64,000 bases of DNA from Ceratopteris richardii (GCA_020310875.1 MU260073.1:590501-654500), one strand, 5' to 3'; shown: positions 32,940 through 44,276, counted from the first letter of the stretch. Numbers and translations are program-made. The notes: generated by a model from the letters alone, not told the origin.

Positions 32940-34912
32940 GACATAAGCTTGAACCAAAAGCTGAAAAATATGTGTTCATCGGATATGATGAAAAAAAGAT
33001 GGGTTATAGGTTATGGAGTCCTCTAAACAAACAGTTTATTGTTTCTAGAGATGTGACATTTGATGAAGGAAAGAGCTGGTATACAGATAAAGATCATAGT
33101 GTTGAAACACTTGAAGAAGAGATAAGAAGGAAAGAAAAAGGAAAATCACATATGCAGGTGAATGAAGATGAAGATCATATGCAGGCAAGTACGTCCAGGA
33201 TTGGATCAGGTATGAGAAACGAAGATGGACCAAGATTTGATGAAGACGTGTATTCAGATACGCATGAAGAATATGAGTTAAGAAGGTCAAATAGAGTAAG
33301 GAAACAACGAACAAGGTATTCCTATGACACTTCTTATTTGACTCAGAAAAACTATGCTTACTTAGTAAAGGAAGATGAAGAACCTCAGAATTACAGTGAA
33401 GCAAAAGGTAAGAAACAATGGGAAGAACCAATGAAGGAGGAGTTCAATGCTCTTGAAGAGAACAAGACTTGGAAACTTGTTCCAAAACCAAATGGTAAGA
33501 AAGTGATTGGAAATAAATGGGTTTACAAAGTTAAGAAACTTGCAGATGGAAGGATAGCCAGATACAAAGCTAGACTCGTGGTCAAAGGCTATGCTCAGAC
33601 GCATGGCATAGATTATGATGAGACATTTAGTCCGGTGGCAAAGATGTCAACCATAAGGACATTGATTGCTATAGCAACATCAAAAGGATGGAAGCTAAGT
33701 CAGCTGGATATAAAGAATGCATTTCTAAATGGATATATATCAGATGAAGTCTACATGGAACAACCTGAAGGGTTTATAAGTTCCAGTTACCCAGATCATG
33801 TTTGCAGATTAAGAAGAGCTCTCTATGGATTGAAGCAAGCTCCAAGAGCTTGGAATTACAGACTTGTGAAGTATCTCAATGACCTTGGATACCAAAGCTC
33901 GAAGGCTGATGCAAGTCTACTCATTAAGAGAACAGATGAAGGAATGATCTACATTTGTATTTATGTAGATGACATAATAATCATAGGAACCTCAGATGAA
34001 GGAATTAAGGAGGTAAAAAGATTACTTGAAAAAGAATTCAAGATCAGTGACCTAGGAAAGTTATCATACTTTCTTGGAGTGGAAGTTACATGTACAGATC
34101 ATGCTGTATATGTTTCACAAGAAAGGTATCTCCTAAACTTACTGAATAATTTTAATATGGAAAATTGCAGAGAAGCTTCAACACCGCTTGAAGTAAATCA
34201 TAAACTCAGCAAATATGGTGGTGCAGAGTTTAAAGATATGAGGAAGTATCAGTCGTTAGTGGGAAGCTTAATTTATGCTACACTAACAAGACCGGATCTC
34301 AATTATGGAGTGGGAGTTCTCTCACAGTTCATGCATTGTTCGAAGGATCAACATTGGGTTGCAGGACAAAGAGTTCTTAGATATATCAAAAGAACTATAA
34401 AAGAAGGATTATATTATCCTTTTACGTCAGATATAAAGTTGAGAGCATACAGTGACTCAGACTGGGCAGGAAGTCAAGATGACAGAAGGTCAACACATGG
34501 GTATATGGTATACCTAGGAGATAAGCTTGTAAGCTGGTGTTCAAAGAAGCAACACACAGTGGCTTTATCGTCAACAGAAGTAGAATATAAAGGACTTGTG
34601 GAAGCAGCTAAAGAAGTAATATGGATGCAGACCTTGTTCAAAAGCATGGGTATTGATCAAGGTATACGTATCATACATGGAGATAATATGAGCTCGTTGT
34701 ATCTTGCAGCAAATCCAGTATTTCATGCAAGAACAAAGCACATAGAGATTCAATATCATTTTGTGAGGGAAAAGGTAATGGAGAAAGAGATTGAAGTAGT
34801 ATACACATCTACAAAAGATCAGATAGCAGATATTTTGACAAAGAGCTTAGATGGAGTAAAGACAAGCAGATTCAAAGAAATGGCAGGTATTAGAGAAAAG
34901 AAGATTATATGA
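32924..34912 (+). CDS. Copia-D integrase end, reverse transcriptase and RNase H
   Basis: A 662-codon open stretch. Integrase C-terminal domain (KAEKYVFIGYDEKKMGYRLW, FIVSRDVTFDE), a charged linker, RT (YKARLVVKGYAQTHGIDYDE, LDIKNAFLNGY, LYGLKQAPRAWN, catalytic YVDDIII), RNase H (AYSDSDWAGSQDDRRST, HGDNMSSLYLAANPVFHA, KHIEIQYHFVREKV), ending about 35 bp before the 3' LTR. Confidence 0.93.
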   Translation: MPSQLRHKLEPKAEKYVFIGYDEKKMGYRLWSPLNKQFIVSRDVTFDEGKSWYTDKDHSVETLEEEIRRKEKGKSHMQVNEDEDHMQASTSRIGSGMRNEDGPRFDEDVYSDTHEEYELRRSNRVRKQRTRYSYDTSYLTQKNYAYLVKEDEEPQNYSEAKGKKQWEEPMKEEFNALEENKTWKLVPKPNGKKVIGNKWVYKVKKLADGRIARYKARLVVKGYAQTHGIDYDETFSPVAKMSTIRTLIAIATSKGWKLSQLDIKNAFLNGYISDEVYMEQPEGFISSSYPDHVCRLRRALYGLKQAPRAWNYRLVKYLNDLGYQSSKADASLLIKRTDEGMIYICIYVDDIIIIGTSDEGIKEVKRLLEKEFKISDLGKLSYFLGVEVTCTDHAVYVSQERYLLNLLNNFNMENCREASTPLEVNHKLSKYGGAEFKDMRKYQSLVGSLIYATLTRPDLNYGVGVLSQFMHCSKDQHWVAGQRVLRYIKRTIKEGLYYPFTSDIKLRAYSDSDWAGSQDDRRSTHGYMVYLGDKLVSWCSKKQHTVALSSTEVEYKGLVEAAKEVIWMQTLFKSMGIDQGIRIIHGDNMSSLYLAANPVFHARTKHIEIQYHFVREKVMEKEIEVVYTSTKDQIADILTKSLDGVKTSRFKEMAGIREKKII

Positions 34913-34949
34913 AAGATTAGAGAATGCAAATTAGTGATTGAGGGGGAGT

Positions 34950-36157
34950 TGTTGAAGAATCACTCACAAATTTGACATACAGACAGATATAAAGACGAAG
35001 AAAGACAAAGAGAAGCAGAAACAAAGTGAGTCAAAAAATTAAGCCTTAGTGAAGGGACAAATTCATGACTATAATATAGTTCATAGAAACTTCCAGAAAT
35101 ACGAGTTTTTGAATCTCGGAACAAAATATATATATATGAGGTAGAAAATCATAATATAGAGAGTGAGAAGAAGAGAGCAGTGTGCTCATAGAACCGGAAT
35201 AGAATAGCGCATATAGAAACTCAGGATAGTGATATAGAAGACGCCAAAGATTGTGTATGTAGAGATGAATAATAGAACCTGAACTGTCGGGTATTCATCT
35301 GAGAGAGATGGTAAGGAATAACTAAGAGTAGGAGAGTTTTCCATAGCTATGAGCAAAGTGACGCCAAGCTATTTTTGTACACATCTTCTCTAATAGAAAA
35401 CACATGTTCATGTGGAAGTTTTGAGCGCATTCTTCATATGTGAAGAAATCTGAGTGATTTCATGTTACTATGAAAGTTAGTTAACAGTTACATTTTTCTC
35501 AGTAAATATTTTCCGGTACTTCTGAGAGGTAGCTCTCGCAACACAGTGTAAAGTTTTTAATGAGTGATAGCTCATCTTGAAGCTAGAAGTCTGAACTACA
35601 AACTGATCAAAAGAGTTTTGTGAAACGAGACATATACACAGTACAAAGTCTGACTGTAAAAGACATCCAGAACTGATGAAGGTTTTTTCGAAAACTCCAG
35701 AGAAAGTTTATTTACTAAAGAAAGTTCAGGTATAACTTCCTTACTTTGTCAATAATCATTTGAAGTAACTACAAACAGAATTGCAGTTGATTCCGGTAAG
35801 ATTATGGTGAAAGTCCGGTAACATTCCAGTGAAGTTCCGGTGAAATTTCTGTGAGTTCAAAACACAGTTTTGACACAGTTAAGTAATGGAAAGATTATTT
35901 GACTGTAAGCAAACACAGTAGTGTAAAGTTTGAAGTAAATCAGTTCAGAATTAAAGCTTGAAGGAAACGCGAAGCTTTCTGTAAAGTGAATTTTTTAGCT
36001 TTCACTAAATATAGTTATAAAGTCTTCAGTTTCAGAAGGTTGCTAAGCTACTGATGATTATAGAGGTGTTCTAATATCACTTTAGCTTAGTTCTAGTTGA
36101 GGCGTGGCAATTTTCCACAGTCTTGTTAGTGAACAAGCTTTTGTCACAAAATAAAAA
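34950..36157 (+). repeat. 3' LTR of Copia-D
   Basis: About 1,208 bp, aligned with 29427-30637. Its last ~15 bp are A-rich and less conserved. It is followed by the duplicated target AAAAT and resumed Copia-B sequence. Confidence 0.95.
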
Positions 36158-36162
36158 AAAAT

Positions 36163-37806
36163 GACTGGTGCAAACCTTGCTTGACAACAAATTAGATGCA
36201 CCTTTGTCATATGGTACTCGATCAGACTCTCATAGTGCCTCTTTTGCATCAGATTTCTATGCTATGGCTGCATCTAGTCTCTGTGATGAGAATGAGACTA
36301 TTTTTTTTGATGAAGCACAAAATTCAGAATATGATGCAATAATGAAGAATGGTACTTGGTCTTTATGTGACTTGCCTCCTGGCAAGAAGGCCATTGGCAC
36401 TAAGTGGGTATACAAGCTGAAGCGTAAACCTGATGGTACAGTTGACAGGTATAAGGCTAGGCTTGTTGCAAAGGGTTATGTACAGGAAAGAGGCATTGAT
36501 TTTGATGAGATCTTTGCACCTACATGCCGTATGACTACTGTTTGGAGCATTTGTGCACTTGCAACCCATCATGGTTGGAATGTACATCAGTTGGACATTA
36601 AAACTGCATTTCTAAATGGTGACTTGCATGAAGAAGTGTATGTTTTTCAGCCCCGTGGCTTTGTGCATAAAGGGCATGAAAACCAGGTGTGCATGTTAAA
36701 GAAGGCATTATATGGTTTAAAGCAAGAACCACGTGCTTGGTATGAGAAGATACATGCCTATCTCATTACACACATTTTTGAGAACAGTCCAACTGAAAGC
36801 ACCTTATATGTTAAGCATGCTAATGATGTGCTTCTGATCATTGTTGTCTATGTTGACGACATGCTGCTCACTGGTCCTATTGAGAAGCATATTGCTGATT
36901 TTAAGGCTGATTTGCATGCCTCATTTTGAGATGCCTGATTTGGGGCATTTGCATCACTATTTGGGCATTCAGTTTATGCAAGTTGATGGTGGAATGGCTT
37001 TGTGTCAAACGAAATATGTTGACACATTATTGCAGCATTTTGGCCTTGAAGACTGTAAGCCTATTGCCACTCCTATGGAGACAGGTTTATGATTGAGTCT
37101 TCATGATGTTGGAGATGCATTTGATGCTGTCCTCTATCAGAAGACTGTTGGATGCCTGATTTACTTATGCATTACTAGGCTAGATATTCAGTTTGTTGTC
37201 TCATAGATGAGCAGGTTTATGCATTGCCTAGGTGTCAAGCATTGGCAGGCGGTTAAGTGCATCTTTCGCTACTTGAGTGGTACTCAGCTACTTGGGTTGT
37301 TTTATCCCAAGGGGGGATCACTACCACCACATTTGTATGCTTTTTCTGACTTAGACTAGGCTCGTTGCTATTACACTCGTGTGTCCACTAGTGGCTTTTG
37401 CTTCATGCTTGGTAGCTCATGTATATCTTGGTTGAGCAAGAAGCAGCCTACTGTGGCCACTTCCAGTTGTGAGGCTGAGTATAGGGCAGCTTTCACAACT
37501 ACTGCAGAGTATGTGTGGCTCAGATGCCTTATGGCTGATTTTGGGTGTTGGCTAGTCTTCTGCCACCACCATCTTCATTGAGAGTCAGAGCGCATTGGCA
37601 GTTGCGAGGAACCTTGTGTTCCATGCTCGCACTAAGCACATTGAGGTGCATTATCATTATGTCAAGGAGAGGTTCTCTGCTGGGGAGATCATCTTGGCAT
37701 ATGTGCCCACGCAAGAGAACATTGCAGACCTTTTCACGAAGGCTCTGCCCAGGGAGAAGTTTGAAGCTTTCCGAAATGATTTGGGCTCACTTCCTTTTGT
37801 GGAGTG
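36163..37806 (+). other. Copia-B reverse transcriptase and RNase H part
   Basis: Main open stretches: 36168-36929 (linker, [45 protein letters not shown]), 36841-37092 (MPDLGHLHHYLGIQF), 37381-37581 (STSGFCFMLGSSCISW, SSCEAEYRAAF) and 37595-37807 (HARTKHIEVHYHYVKE). Fossil pol of Copia-B. Confidence 0.88.
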
Positions 37807-37881
37807 ATTTCCACATAGCTTGGCACTTTCTTATACATGAGTGCCAGCTACTTGTTCACTACATCACTCCCAGGGGGGATT

Positions 37882-38110
37882 TGTTGATATATTTAGGTAG
37901 TGATGTGTGTGAACACTCTAGGACCACCGGGGCACTTTTTTCCCTCTTTAGGAGGTTTTTTTCCCCGGCTTGTATATACGCCTATTGCCCTAATGGGCTA
38001 CTTATCTTTGTACATTCTCTAGTAATACATTTAGTATTGTGTGTTGTGCTCCAAGCTTCTTTTTCTTCCTTGTGTTGTTCGCATGCTTCGGTAGACATCT
38101 AACTCCAACA
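37882..38110 (+). repeat. 3' LTR of Copia-B
   Basis: 229 bp, preceded by a polypurine tract and followed by AAGTG and the Ty3-A integrase C-terminal region. Confidence 0.95.
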
Positions 38111-38545
38111 AAGTGGACTGGACATGAGTTGTCTGCTAGGATCTTTGATCTAGAACGCTTAGGTGAGACGCGGTTACGAGCTGCAACAGGCATCTATGCT
38201 CCAAATAAATGAAAAAAGGCATACTTCGATGCACACATCAAGGATAAATGATTGAAAGAAGGAGATCTAGTGTTGGTTTATACACTAAAGCAGCATGCTT
38301 GTAAATTGGAAAAAAGAGGATACGGACCCATGATCATTAATAGAATTTCCACTAGGGATGCGGTTCAATTGGCCACTCTAGAAGGTGACATCTTGCCAAA
38401 CTATATTAGTGGATGTTGAGTAAAGCTATATCAAGAAGCTATTATAGAGGATATTTTAAGGAGACTCAACATGGCTAAGAAGCGAAAAGAAGAAGATTTG
38501 AGAGTTAGAGAAGAAGCAGAGGCCGAGAGGCTAGAGAGCGCATGA
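38111..38545 (+). other. Ty3-A integrase C-terminal region
   Basis: Resumes where 28254 stopped: KWTGHELSARIFDLERLGET, KEGDLVLVYTLKQHA, KLEKRGYGPMIINRIS, a typical Ty3 integrase tail (chromatin-facing SH3-like fold). It ends in a charged Glu/Arg/Lys helix (LRVREEAEAERLESA). Confidence 0.8.
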
Positions 38546-38990
38546 GGCAAAATAAGTTAAGGCGACTAGGCCTAGATGTCAACCTGAAAGCCCCAAAGTA
38601 TCACATGGACATGTGCCAAAATTTGGGCATAATTACTCCTCCAATATTCAAACGAAGTCCCTTTGTGACCGTAGAGGTAGGACAAGGAAATAATATAAGG
38701 ACTATGAGAGTGTTGATTGACTCAGGTGCAGCAACTAGTGCAGTTAGACTTTCATACTGCCAAGCCTTGCAATTGGACATCAATCCCATAGAAGCCTATC
38801 TCATAGGGTTGGAGGTGTGGAAACCCCTTGTTTGGGTGAGGTGGAGCTTCCCATCTACCTTCAAGTTGTCCCAATGATAGTCAAAATGATGGTGTGTGAA
38901 GATGAGGACCTTACAGAACCACTTGTCTTGGGTCAAGACTAGATCTATGACCATGCAGTACCTTAGAAGCCAACTTCTTCAAGTTTGGGT
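38542..38990 (+). other. Protease-like extra reading region of Ty3-A, downstream of integrase
   Basis: The open part 38542-38877 holds FVTVEVGQGNNIRTMRVLID followed by SGAATSAVRLSYCQAL: a retropepsin-type strand with DSG. About 50 codons further, LVLGQD matches the closing strand of the fold. A second protease-like domain placed after integrase is unusual, since the canonical protease lies at 24355-24700. It resembles the N-terminal part of the 503-codon frame at 47803-49314 in the carrier element. The role is unknown. Fossil state. Confidence 0.6.
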
Positions 38991-39853
38991 ATAGAAACAA
39001 TGCATTACATTAGAATTAGATAATTGCATGCTCACAAATCCAAGTATTACACACTTTCTTAGTTCTTCTAAGCCGAATCTTAGAGAAGAAGATTTTGTAT
39101 GCATCACCAACTCTATGATGCACGAGTCAAGCATGGAAGAACACGATCAAAGGTGAGTAGATCTCTCTTCTTCTTCAAGGACTAATGTAGCCACAAAAAT
39201 TCAACCATGGAGGCCAGTGGAACCAAACAAGACAATTGCTATATCAAATAGACAAAGGGATTTCAAGAAGAAGGTAGTTCTGGGCATGATGCAGATCTAG
39301 GTACGAAAAGGAGAGCAACCATCAACCTCTCCAACACAATTCCCACTCTAGCAAGCCCACCATGCCAAAACAAGAACAAGTAACCAAGACCAAATCAACC
39401 AGAAAATCTCCGACAAATTTGGGTACCAAAAAAATTAGCTACAGCTCAATAAGGGCGATTACACATGTGGATTCCCAAAGCACTCTTACATGCACAAAGG
39501 CCTATGCTCTCTACCATGCAAAAGGTCTCAACAAAGAAGTCAAGGAGAGAAAAGGGTAAGAACCGAGCACAAAGATCAAAAGAAGATAAACTCACCTCTT
39601 CGGACAAAATAAGAAGGCAATCATCAAGGATATGGGTCTAGAAGCCAAAAGTACTAGCAGCATCCATAGAACCAAAGAACCAACCATGTGGGATACATGA
39701 AGAAGTCAAAAGTGACCTGTACGCAGCCACACACAATTCTAAAATGGATCCCTATAAGGAGGAAAGATCAATTGTCATCAAGGGATCCAATGGATACCTC
39801 CAACATAGGCTACCTCAATGTTTGCAAGAAACATTGATAGCCTCAACGAGCGA
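38991..39853 (+). other. Ty3-A 3' region up to the carrier element
   Basis: Continuation of the extra frame's C-terminal half: Lys/Gln/Ser-rich with small open parts (39362-39559, PKQEQVTKTKSTRKSPTN). No named domain. The region is cut by the carrier element at 39853, with AGCGA duplicated at 50424-50428. Confidence 0.5.
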
Positions 39854-40399
39854 TGTTGAAGGATACAACATGTATTTCTTGGATCCACTTCTTTTTCATC
39901 ATCGTTTGTACCTTTTTCTACCTTTCATTTAGTTAATAAAGCACTCTTGTATAGGTGTGTGTTAGTGCCACACTAGAGAATAAGTGGGATTCATTCTCCT
40001 TTCAGTTGAGAAATCCCACATAGCATGCTTTTTTGCCATTTTGTATATAAAGAGGTCTCCACCTCTTCTTTTGGGGGGAGCTCTTTGAGAAGTAATGAGA
40101 TTATGCTAGTTTGTAGATAGACTCTTGCTCTCTCATCGTCATGATGTGCATGCATGCTTGTTCTCTTCTTGTCGAACGCTTGTGACACGTTGATGTATGA
40201 TTACGTTGTTATTATACTTGTGATTACGATTAGTTGTATCATTCGCGATGCTTATGTTGTATCTTCTTGTTGATAACGTTGTTAATCATATGTTGACGAA
40301 GCGCCATTACGTCTGCTGAGTGCTTCTACGCAAACATTTGGGTCTCATGAGATGCTCCCTGGTTTGACAAGTATGAGTTGTGATGCTACAACGTCAACA
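39854..40399 (+). repeat. 5' LTR of the carrier element
   Basis: 546 bp, TGTTGAAGG...CGTCAACA, with terminal inverted TGTTGA/TCAACA. TATA box TATATAAAG at 40045-40053. Promoter for the element transcript. Confidence 0.96.
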
Positions 40400-40404
40400 A
40401 TTTT

Positions 40405-40422
40405 TGGCGCCGTTGCCGGGGA
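40405..40422 (+). other. Primer-binding site of the carrier element
   Basis: TGGCGCCGTTGCCGGGGA, complementary to the tRNA-Asp 3' end, 5 nt after the LTR, the same type and spacing as in Ty3-A (4930). Confidence 0.9.
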
Positions 40423-41087
40423 GCGTTCTCTTGTCACTTACGTGATGGTTTATGACGTGAAGATGACGTGTATGCAAGCTTTGCATGACGATTTCTTGAG
40501 TTCTTTATTTCATTACGCTCTTGTGAGCATTCACGGCTTGCAAGATTTACAATAACTTGTTGTGATGATCCATTTTTTGGTGTGATGAAGATCCCCTTTT
40601 TTGGGTGATTAATCCACCATGTCTGGTGATTCTTCAAGTCACGAGTAAGATAGGAGTAGTTTTCAAAAATCTTTTAGTCATAATGTTGATTTTTTCTTTT
40701 ACTTTTGTTGAGATTTCTCTAATTATGTGTAACTAAGTTTTGCTTTGGGTTTCTTCTGCAAGTTTCAAAGATGCTTTGATTATTCATCTTCATCAACGAA
40801 CTAGGGTCAAAACAGAAAAGCCATATCCTTCACATCATCATCAGAAATGTTGGACGTCTGTAGCTTCAATGGATTAGCTCTGTCATGGCACTGGCAGATT
40901 CTGGTCCTGTTCATTGATACATTCTTGCATTCTTTAGTCACCGTCCACTGTCCACACGCGCGAGGGATGCGTATGAATTTATAGCGCCATTAGTGTGTGA
41001 GAAACCCTTATTACACTGGCTACTGAGCTGGCTGGAAGACTGCTTGCACAATTCTTTGAGTCCAGGGAGCTCTAGTTTTACCAGGAG
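40423..41087 (+). other. Leader of the carrier element
   Basis: First ~300 bp are element leader. From roughly 40900 the sequence may be 5' UTR of the captured V-PPase transcript, because it runs without a break into the V-PPase start. No gene of its own is seen. Confidence 0.45.
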
Positions 41088-43065
41088 ATGGCAGCGCAGC
41101 TTGTCCTCTCTCGCGACATGACGATCCTCCCTTTTCTCTGGACGGAGATTCTCATACCTGTAGCTGCTCTCATCGGAATTGGATTTGCCCTAATCCAATG
41201 GTACATTGTCTCCTGCATCTCCGTTTCCCCAGCGAGGGCCAGTGAGAGTGGTGGTGACGACTACCTGTTGGAAGATGGTCCTGATGGGGCTGATGCAATG
41301 ATCAAATGCGTGGAGATCGAGAAAGCGATATCCGTAGCTTTTACCACTGTTGCGTTCATTTTGGGGGTGGTTACATCGGTGCTTTCTGGCTATCTTGGCA
41401 TGAAGATCGCCACCTATGCTAATGCTCGCACAACCCTTGAAGCTAGGAAAGGTGTAGGCAAGGCTTTTTTTTGCTGCCTTTCGTTCTGGGTCCGTGATGG
41501 GTTTCCTTCTTGCTGCAGATGTAGGTGCAGACTTGGTTGGTAAGGTGGAGAGGAACATTCCGGAGGATGATCCCAGGAATCCAGCAGTCATTGCTGATAA
41601 TGTTGGTGATAATGTTGGAGATATTGCTGGAATGGGATCAGATTTGTTCGGATCATTTGCAGAATCCTCGTGTGCTGCATTGGTTGTGGCTTCTATTTCT
41701 TCTTTTGGAACTTCACATGACTTCACTGCTATGTGCTTCCCACTTTTGATCAGTTCCATGGGCATTGTTGTTTGTCTGATCACAACTTTGTTCGCAACTG
41801 ACTTCTATGAAATTAAAGAAGTGAATCAGATTGAACCTGCATTGAAAAGGCAGCTGATCATTTCAACCGCATTAATGACTCTGGGTATCCTACTCGTTTG
41901 CTTTCTTGCACTGCCAAGTTCTTTTACCATTTACAACCTTGGCAGTACACCGAAAGTTGTTAAGTGGTGGCATTTGTTTTTCTGCGTGGCTGTGGGTCTC
42001 TGGGCTGGCCTGATCATTGGATACACAACCGAATATTTTACGAGCAATGCATGTAGTCCAGTGCAGGATGTAGCTGACTCTTGCAGAACTGGAGCTGCCA
42101 CCAATATTATTTTTGGTTTAGCATTGGGCTACAAATCTGTCATCATTCCTATATTTGCTATTGCAGTTGCAATATATGTCAGCTTTGCCTTGGCAGTCTT
42201 CTATGGAATTGCAGTTGCTGCCCTGGGCATGCTCAGTACTATTGCAACTGGCCTTGCAATTGATGCATATGGGCCAATTAGTGATAATGCTGGTGGAATT
42301 GCAGAAATGGCAGGAATGAGTCATCACATACGTGAGCGCACTGATGCTTTGGATGCTGCTGGGAATACTACGGCAGCCATTGGGAAGGGCTTTGCAATTG
42401 GGTCTGCAGCTCTGGTGTCCTTGGCCTTGTTCGGAGCTTATGTGAGCAGGGCATCATTGACAAGTGTGGATGTGCTATCAGCCAAGGTGTTTATTGGATT
42501 GATTGTGGGTGCTATGCTTCCTTACTGGTTCTCTGCAATGACCATGAAGAGTGTCGGTAAAGCAGCTCTTAGTATGGTGGAGGAGGTCCGCAGACAGTTC
42601 AACACCATCCCTGGTTTGATGGAGGGCATCAACAACCCTGATTATGCAACCTGTGTGAAAATTTCTACCGATGCTTCGATAAAGGAGATGATTCCTCCTG
42701 GAGCATTGGTTATGGTTACACCATTGGTCGTTGGTATCTTATTTGGTGTGGAGACCTTAGCTGGCCTTCTTGCAGGTGCACTGGTGTCTGGTGTGCAGAT
42801 TGCGATTTTTGCATCAAACACAGGAGGTGCATGGGACAATGCCAAGAAGTATATTGAGGCTGGAGCCTCAGAACATGCTCGAAGTTTGGGTCCGAAAGGT
42901 TCAGATGCACATAAAGCAGCAGTGATTGGTGACACTGTTGGTGATCCCTTGAAGGATACATCTGGTCCCTCTTTGAACATTCTTATCAAGTTAATGGCTG
43001 AAGAGTCCTTAGTCTTTGCACCCTTCTTTGCAGCTCATGGAGGGTTGCTGTTCAAGATTGGTTGA
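41088..43065 (+). pseudogene. Intronless copy of vacuolar H+-pyrophosphatase (type I) in the carrier element
   Basis: Starts [20 protein letters not shown] and ends [12 protein letters not shown] with a stop, both as in plant AVP1-type proton pumps. Seen: substrate motif [30 protein letters not shown] (pyrophosphate/Mg2+ binding), [10 protein letters not shown] (the Ala of the K+-dependent type I form), and [20 protein letters not shown]. Many membrane segments are evident. The genuine gene has several introns in land plants; none is here, so this came from spliced RNA. The 1,978-bp span is shorter than the ~2.3 kb of a full coding region and it is not one open frame, so it is not a working pump. 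It is the best preserved of the captured segments. Confidence 0.9.
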
Positions 43066-43590
43066 GCCCATATGGGAATGTAAGACTATAGATGAAGCTT
43101 AGGCAGTCTCCTTTTCCAATTGCCATCAAAACTAACTAGGCCCTTAACACGCTGAGGACTTTCATTTTGTATCTGAAAGTTAGGTCATCACACTCTTCAT
43201 TTCTTGGGAGTGTCGTAGATCAGGGCTTCACGCGGAAGTCTAGGTTTACTTGTTTAAAGTCCTCATTGTTTTTGCTTCCACTGAGGTTCTGTGAACACGA
43301 CAGGGATGCCAGAAATTGTAAATTTAGATTGTTCGGGTGTGTAGGTATGAGGGGAAGCAGAAGAGATAGGCAAAGCACGCACTTTTGCTCGCAAAGGAGT
43401 CCCACTTCTTAAAACCAACACATAAGCGTGTCGCCTCTGAGTCCTTTACTTCATCCTTTCCCAAATTTTGTTTATCTGTACATAGATGATGCGGAGAGGC
43501 CGTCAGGAAGATGGAGAAGATGGTGGAGCTGAGACGTTGAAGGATGGATAAGGGAAGAGATAAGGTCCCAGAAAGGACACGGGCAAAAAA
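43066..43590 (+). other. Probable V-PPase 3' UTR and junction
   Basis: No coding signal. The first few hundred bases likely derive from the captured V-PPase 3' UTR. The junction to the next segment lies somewhere in 43450-43600. Confidence 0.4.
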
Positions 43591-43910
43591 GGGCCTTCAT
43601 GGGAAACATCAACAGAAATACTTACCAAAGATTTCAAGAAATATGGTGGTCAAAGATAGACGCCTTACTGACGGGAGAACGGTCGGAAATCAAGAGGATT
43701 ATATGTCGTGAAAACATGACGAAAGGGCCACACACCAAGAAGATATTTGCTGGTGGACTTCCTACGTCTGTCACTGAAGTAGAGTTCAAGAACTTCTTTT
43801 CGCAGTTTGGTAAAGTGGATGAGAACCAAGATATGTTGGAACATGGCACAGGAAGATCCACAGGCTCAACACCGACCAGTCCCGCAGGGTGGATTACTGA
43901 GGGCCTCTAA
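43591..43910 (+). pseudogene. hnRNP-type RNA-binding protein fragment (RRM) in the carrier element
   Basis: Open part 43599-43910 contains GPHTKKIFAGGLPTSVTEVE followed by FKNFFSQFGKVD. That is RNP2 and the first half of the second RRM of plant hnRNP A/B-like proteins, where the family reads KKIFVGGLPxxVTExxFKxYFxxFG. Upstream (about 43610-43690) FKKYGG-like and LTDGRT-like pieces recall the end of RRM1 in another frame. Eroded and short. Confidence 0.7.
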
Positions 43911-44036
43911 TGTGGGAAGATAATGTTGTGGGCAATTTGTCATATGCATAACAGTTGACATCAGGAACCAATACAACGTAGAGCACCTTGCCAAGGCTGT
44001 TCTGATTGTGCATTTATCATGAGTGACAACCAAATT

Positions 44037-44215
44037 TCATGAAAAGTAATGGATGAGAATGAAGATGAGAAGAATGCAGCTGAAGTACATGTCAGTAATA
44101 TGCGAATTAAGAAGTATGAGGAATATAGGGAGTATGCTATTGACACTCAGAAAGAGCAGCTGACTACAGAATTGCAAGAGACTGAGGATTGGCTGTCCAA
44201 AGGACTCTTTATGGG
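44037..44215 (+). pseudogene. Hsp110/Hsp70-type chaperone C-terminal fragment in the carrier element
   Basis: In one frame, ATG 44049 reads MDENEDEKNAAEVHVSNMRI then KKYEEYREYAIDTQKEQL and TTELQETEDWLSKG. This matches the helical lid of plant Hsp110-like (Hsp70-14/15 type) proteins, where AxExYVYxMRxKxxxKYxE and LQETExWLYEDG are typical. About 55 residues are preserved. Confidence 0.65.
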
Positions 44216-44276
44216 GTGCTAAGGTTTGCAATGGAGAATAATACGAAGGACTGTGAGGACATTGTAATAGTAGTTC

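Larger units (their letters stand above)
29427..36157 (+). mobile_element. Copia-D, near-whole Copia retrotransposon nested in Copia-B
   Basis: A different Copia family with long LTRs (29427-30637 and 34950-36157), a 5-bp target duplication AAAAT (29422-29426 and 36158-36162), primer site TGGTATCAGAGC (30639-30650) and polypurine tract TGAGGGGGAG (about 34939-34948). It has gag, protease, integrase, RT and RNase H in Copia order. The coding region looks close to whole, with about two interruptions. The LTR pair differs at roughly 3% of sites by eye, so it is younger than Copia-B, as the nesting demands. Confidence 0.95.
28255..38110 (+). mobile_element. Copia-B, internally reduced Copia copy holding Copia-D
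   Basis: Same family as Copia-A, on the plus strand. LTRs 28255-28484 and 37882-38110, five flanking bases TAGTG and AAGTG (4 of 5 identical), primer site TGGTATCAGA at about 28487 and polypurine tract AGGGGGGATT before 37882. Recognisable parts: gag start (MAESSDVFRMLAVEDKL, about 28839-28920), integrase C-terminal part (about 28925-29425), and after the nested Copia-D the RT and RNase H part (36163-37806). Broken and smaller than Copia-A. The LTRs differ at roughly 5% of sites. It lies in the Ty3-A integrase region. Confidence 0.92.

Noticed and set aside
41088-43065. Functional vacuolar proton pump gene
   Set aside because: No introns, shorter than the family, not one open frame, and located inside an LTR element.
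43220-43405. Small frames in the presumed V-PPase 3' UTR
   Set aside because: Short, no conserved features, and explained by UTR sequence.
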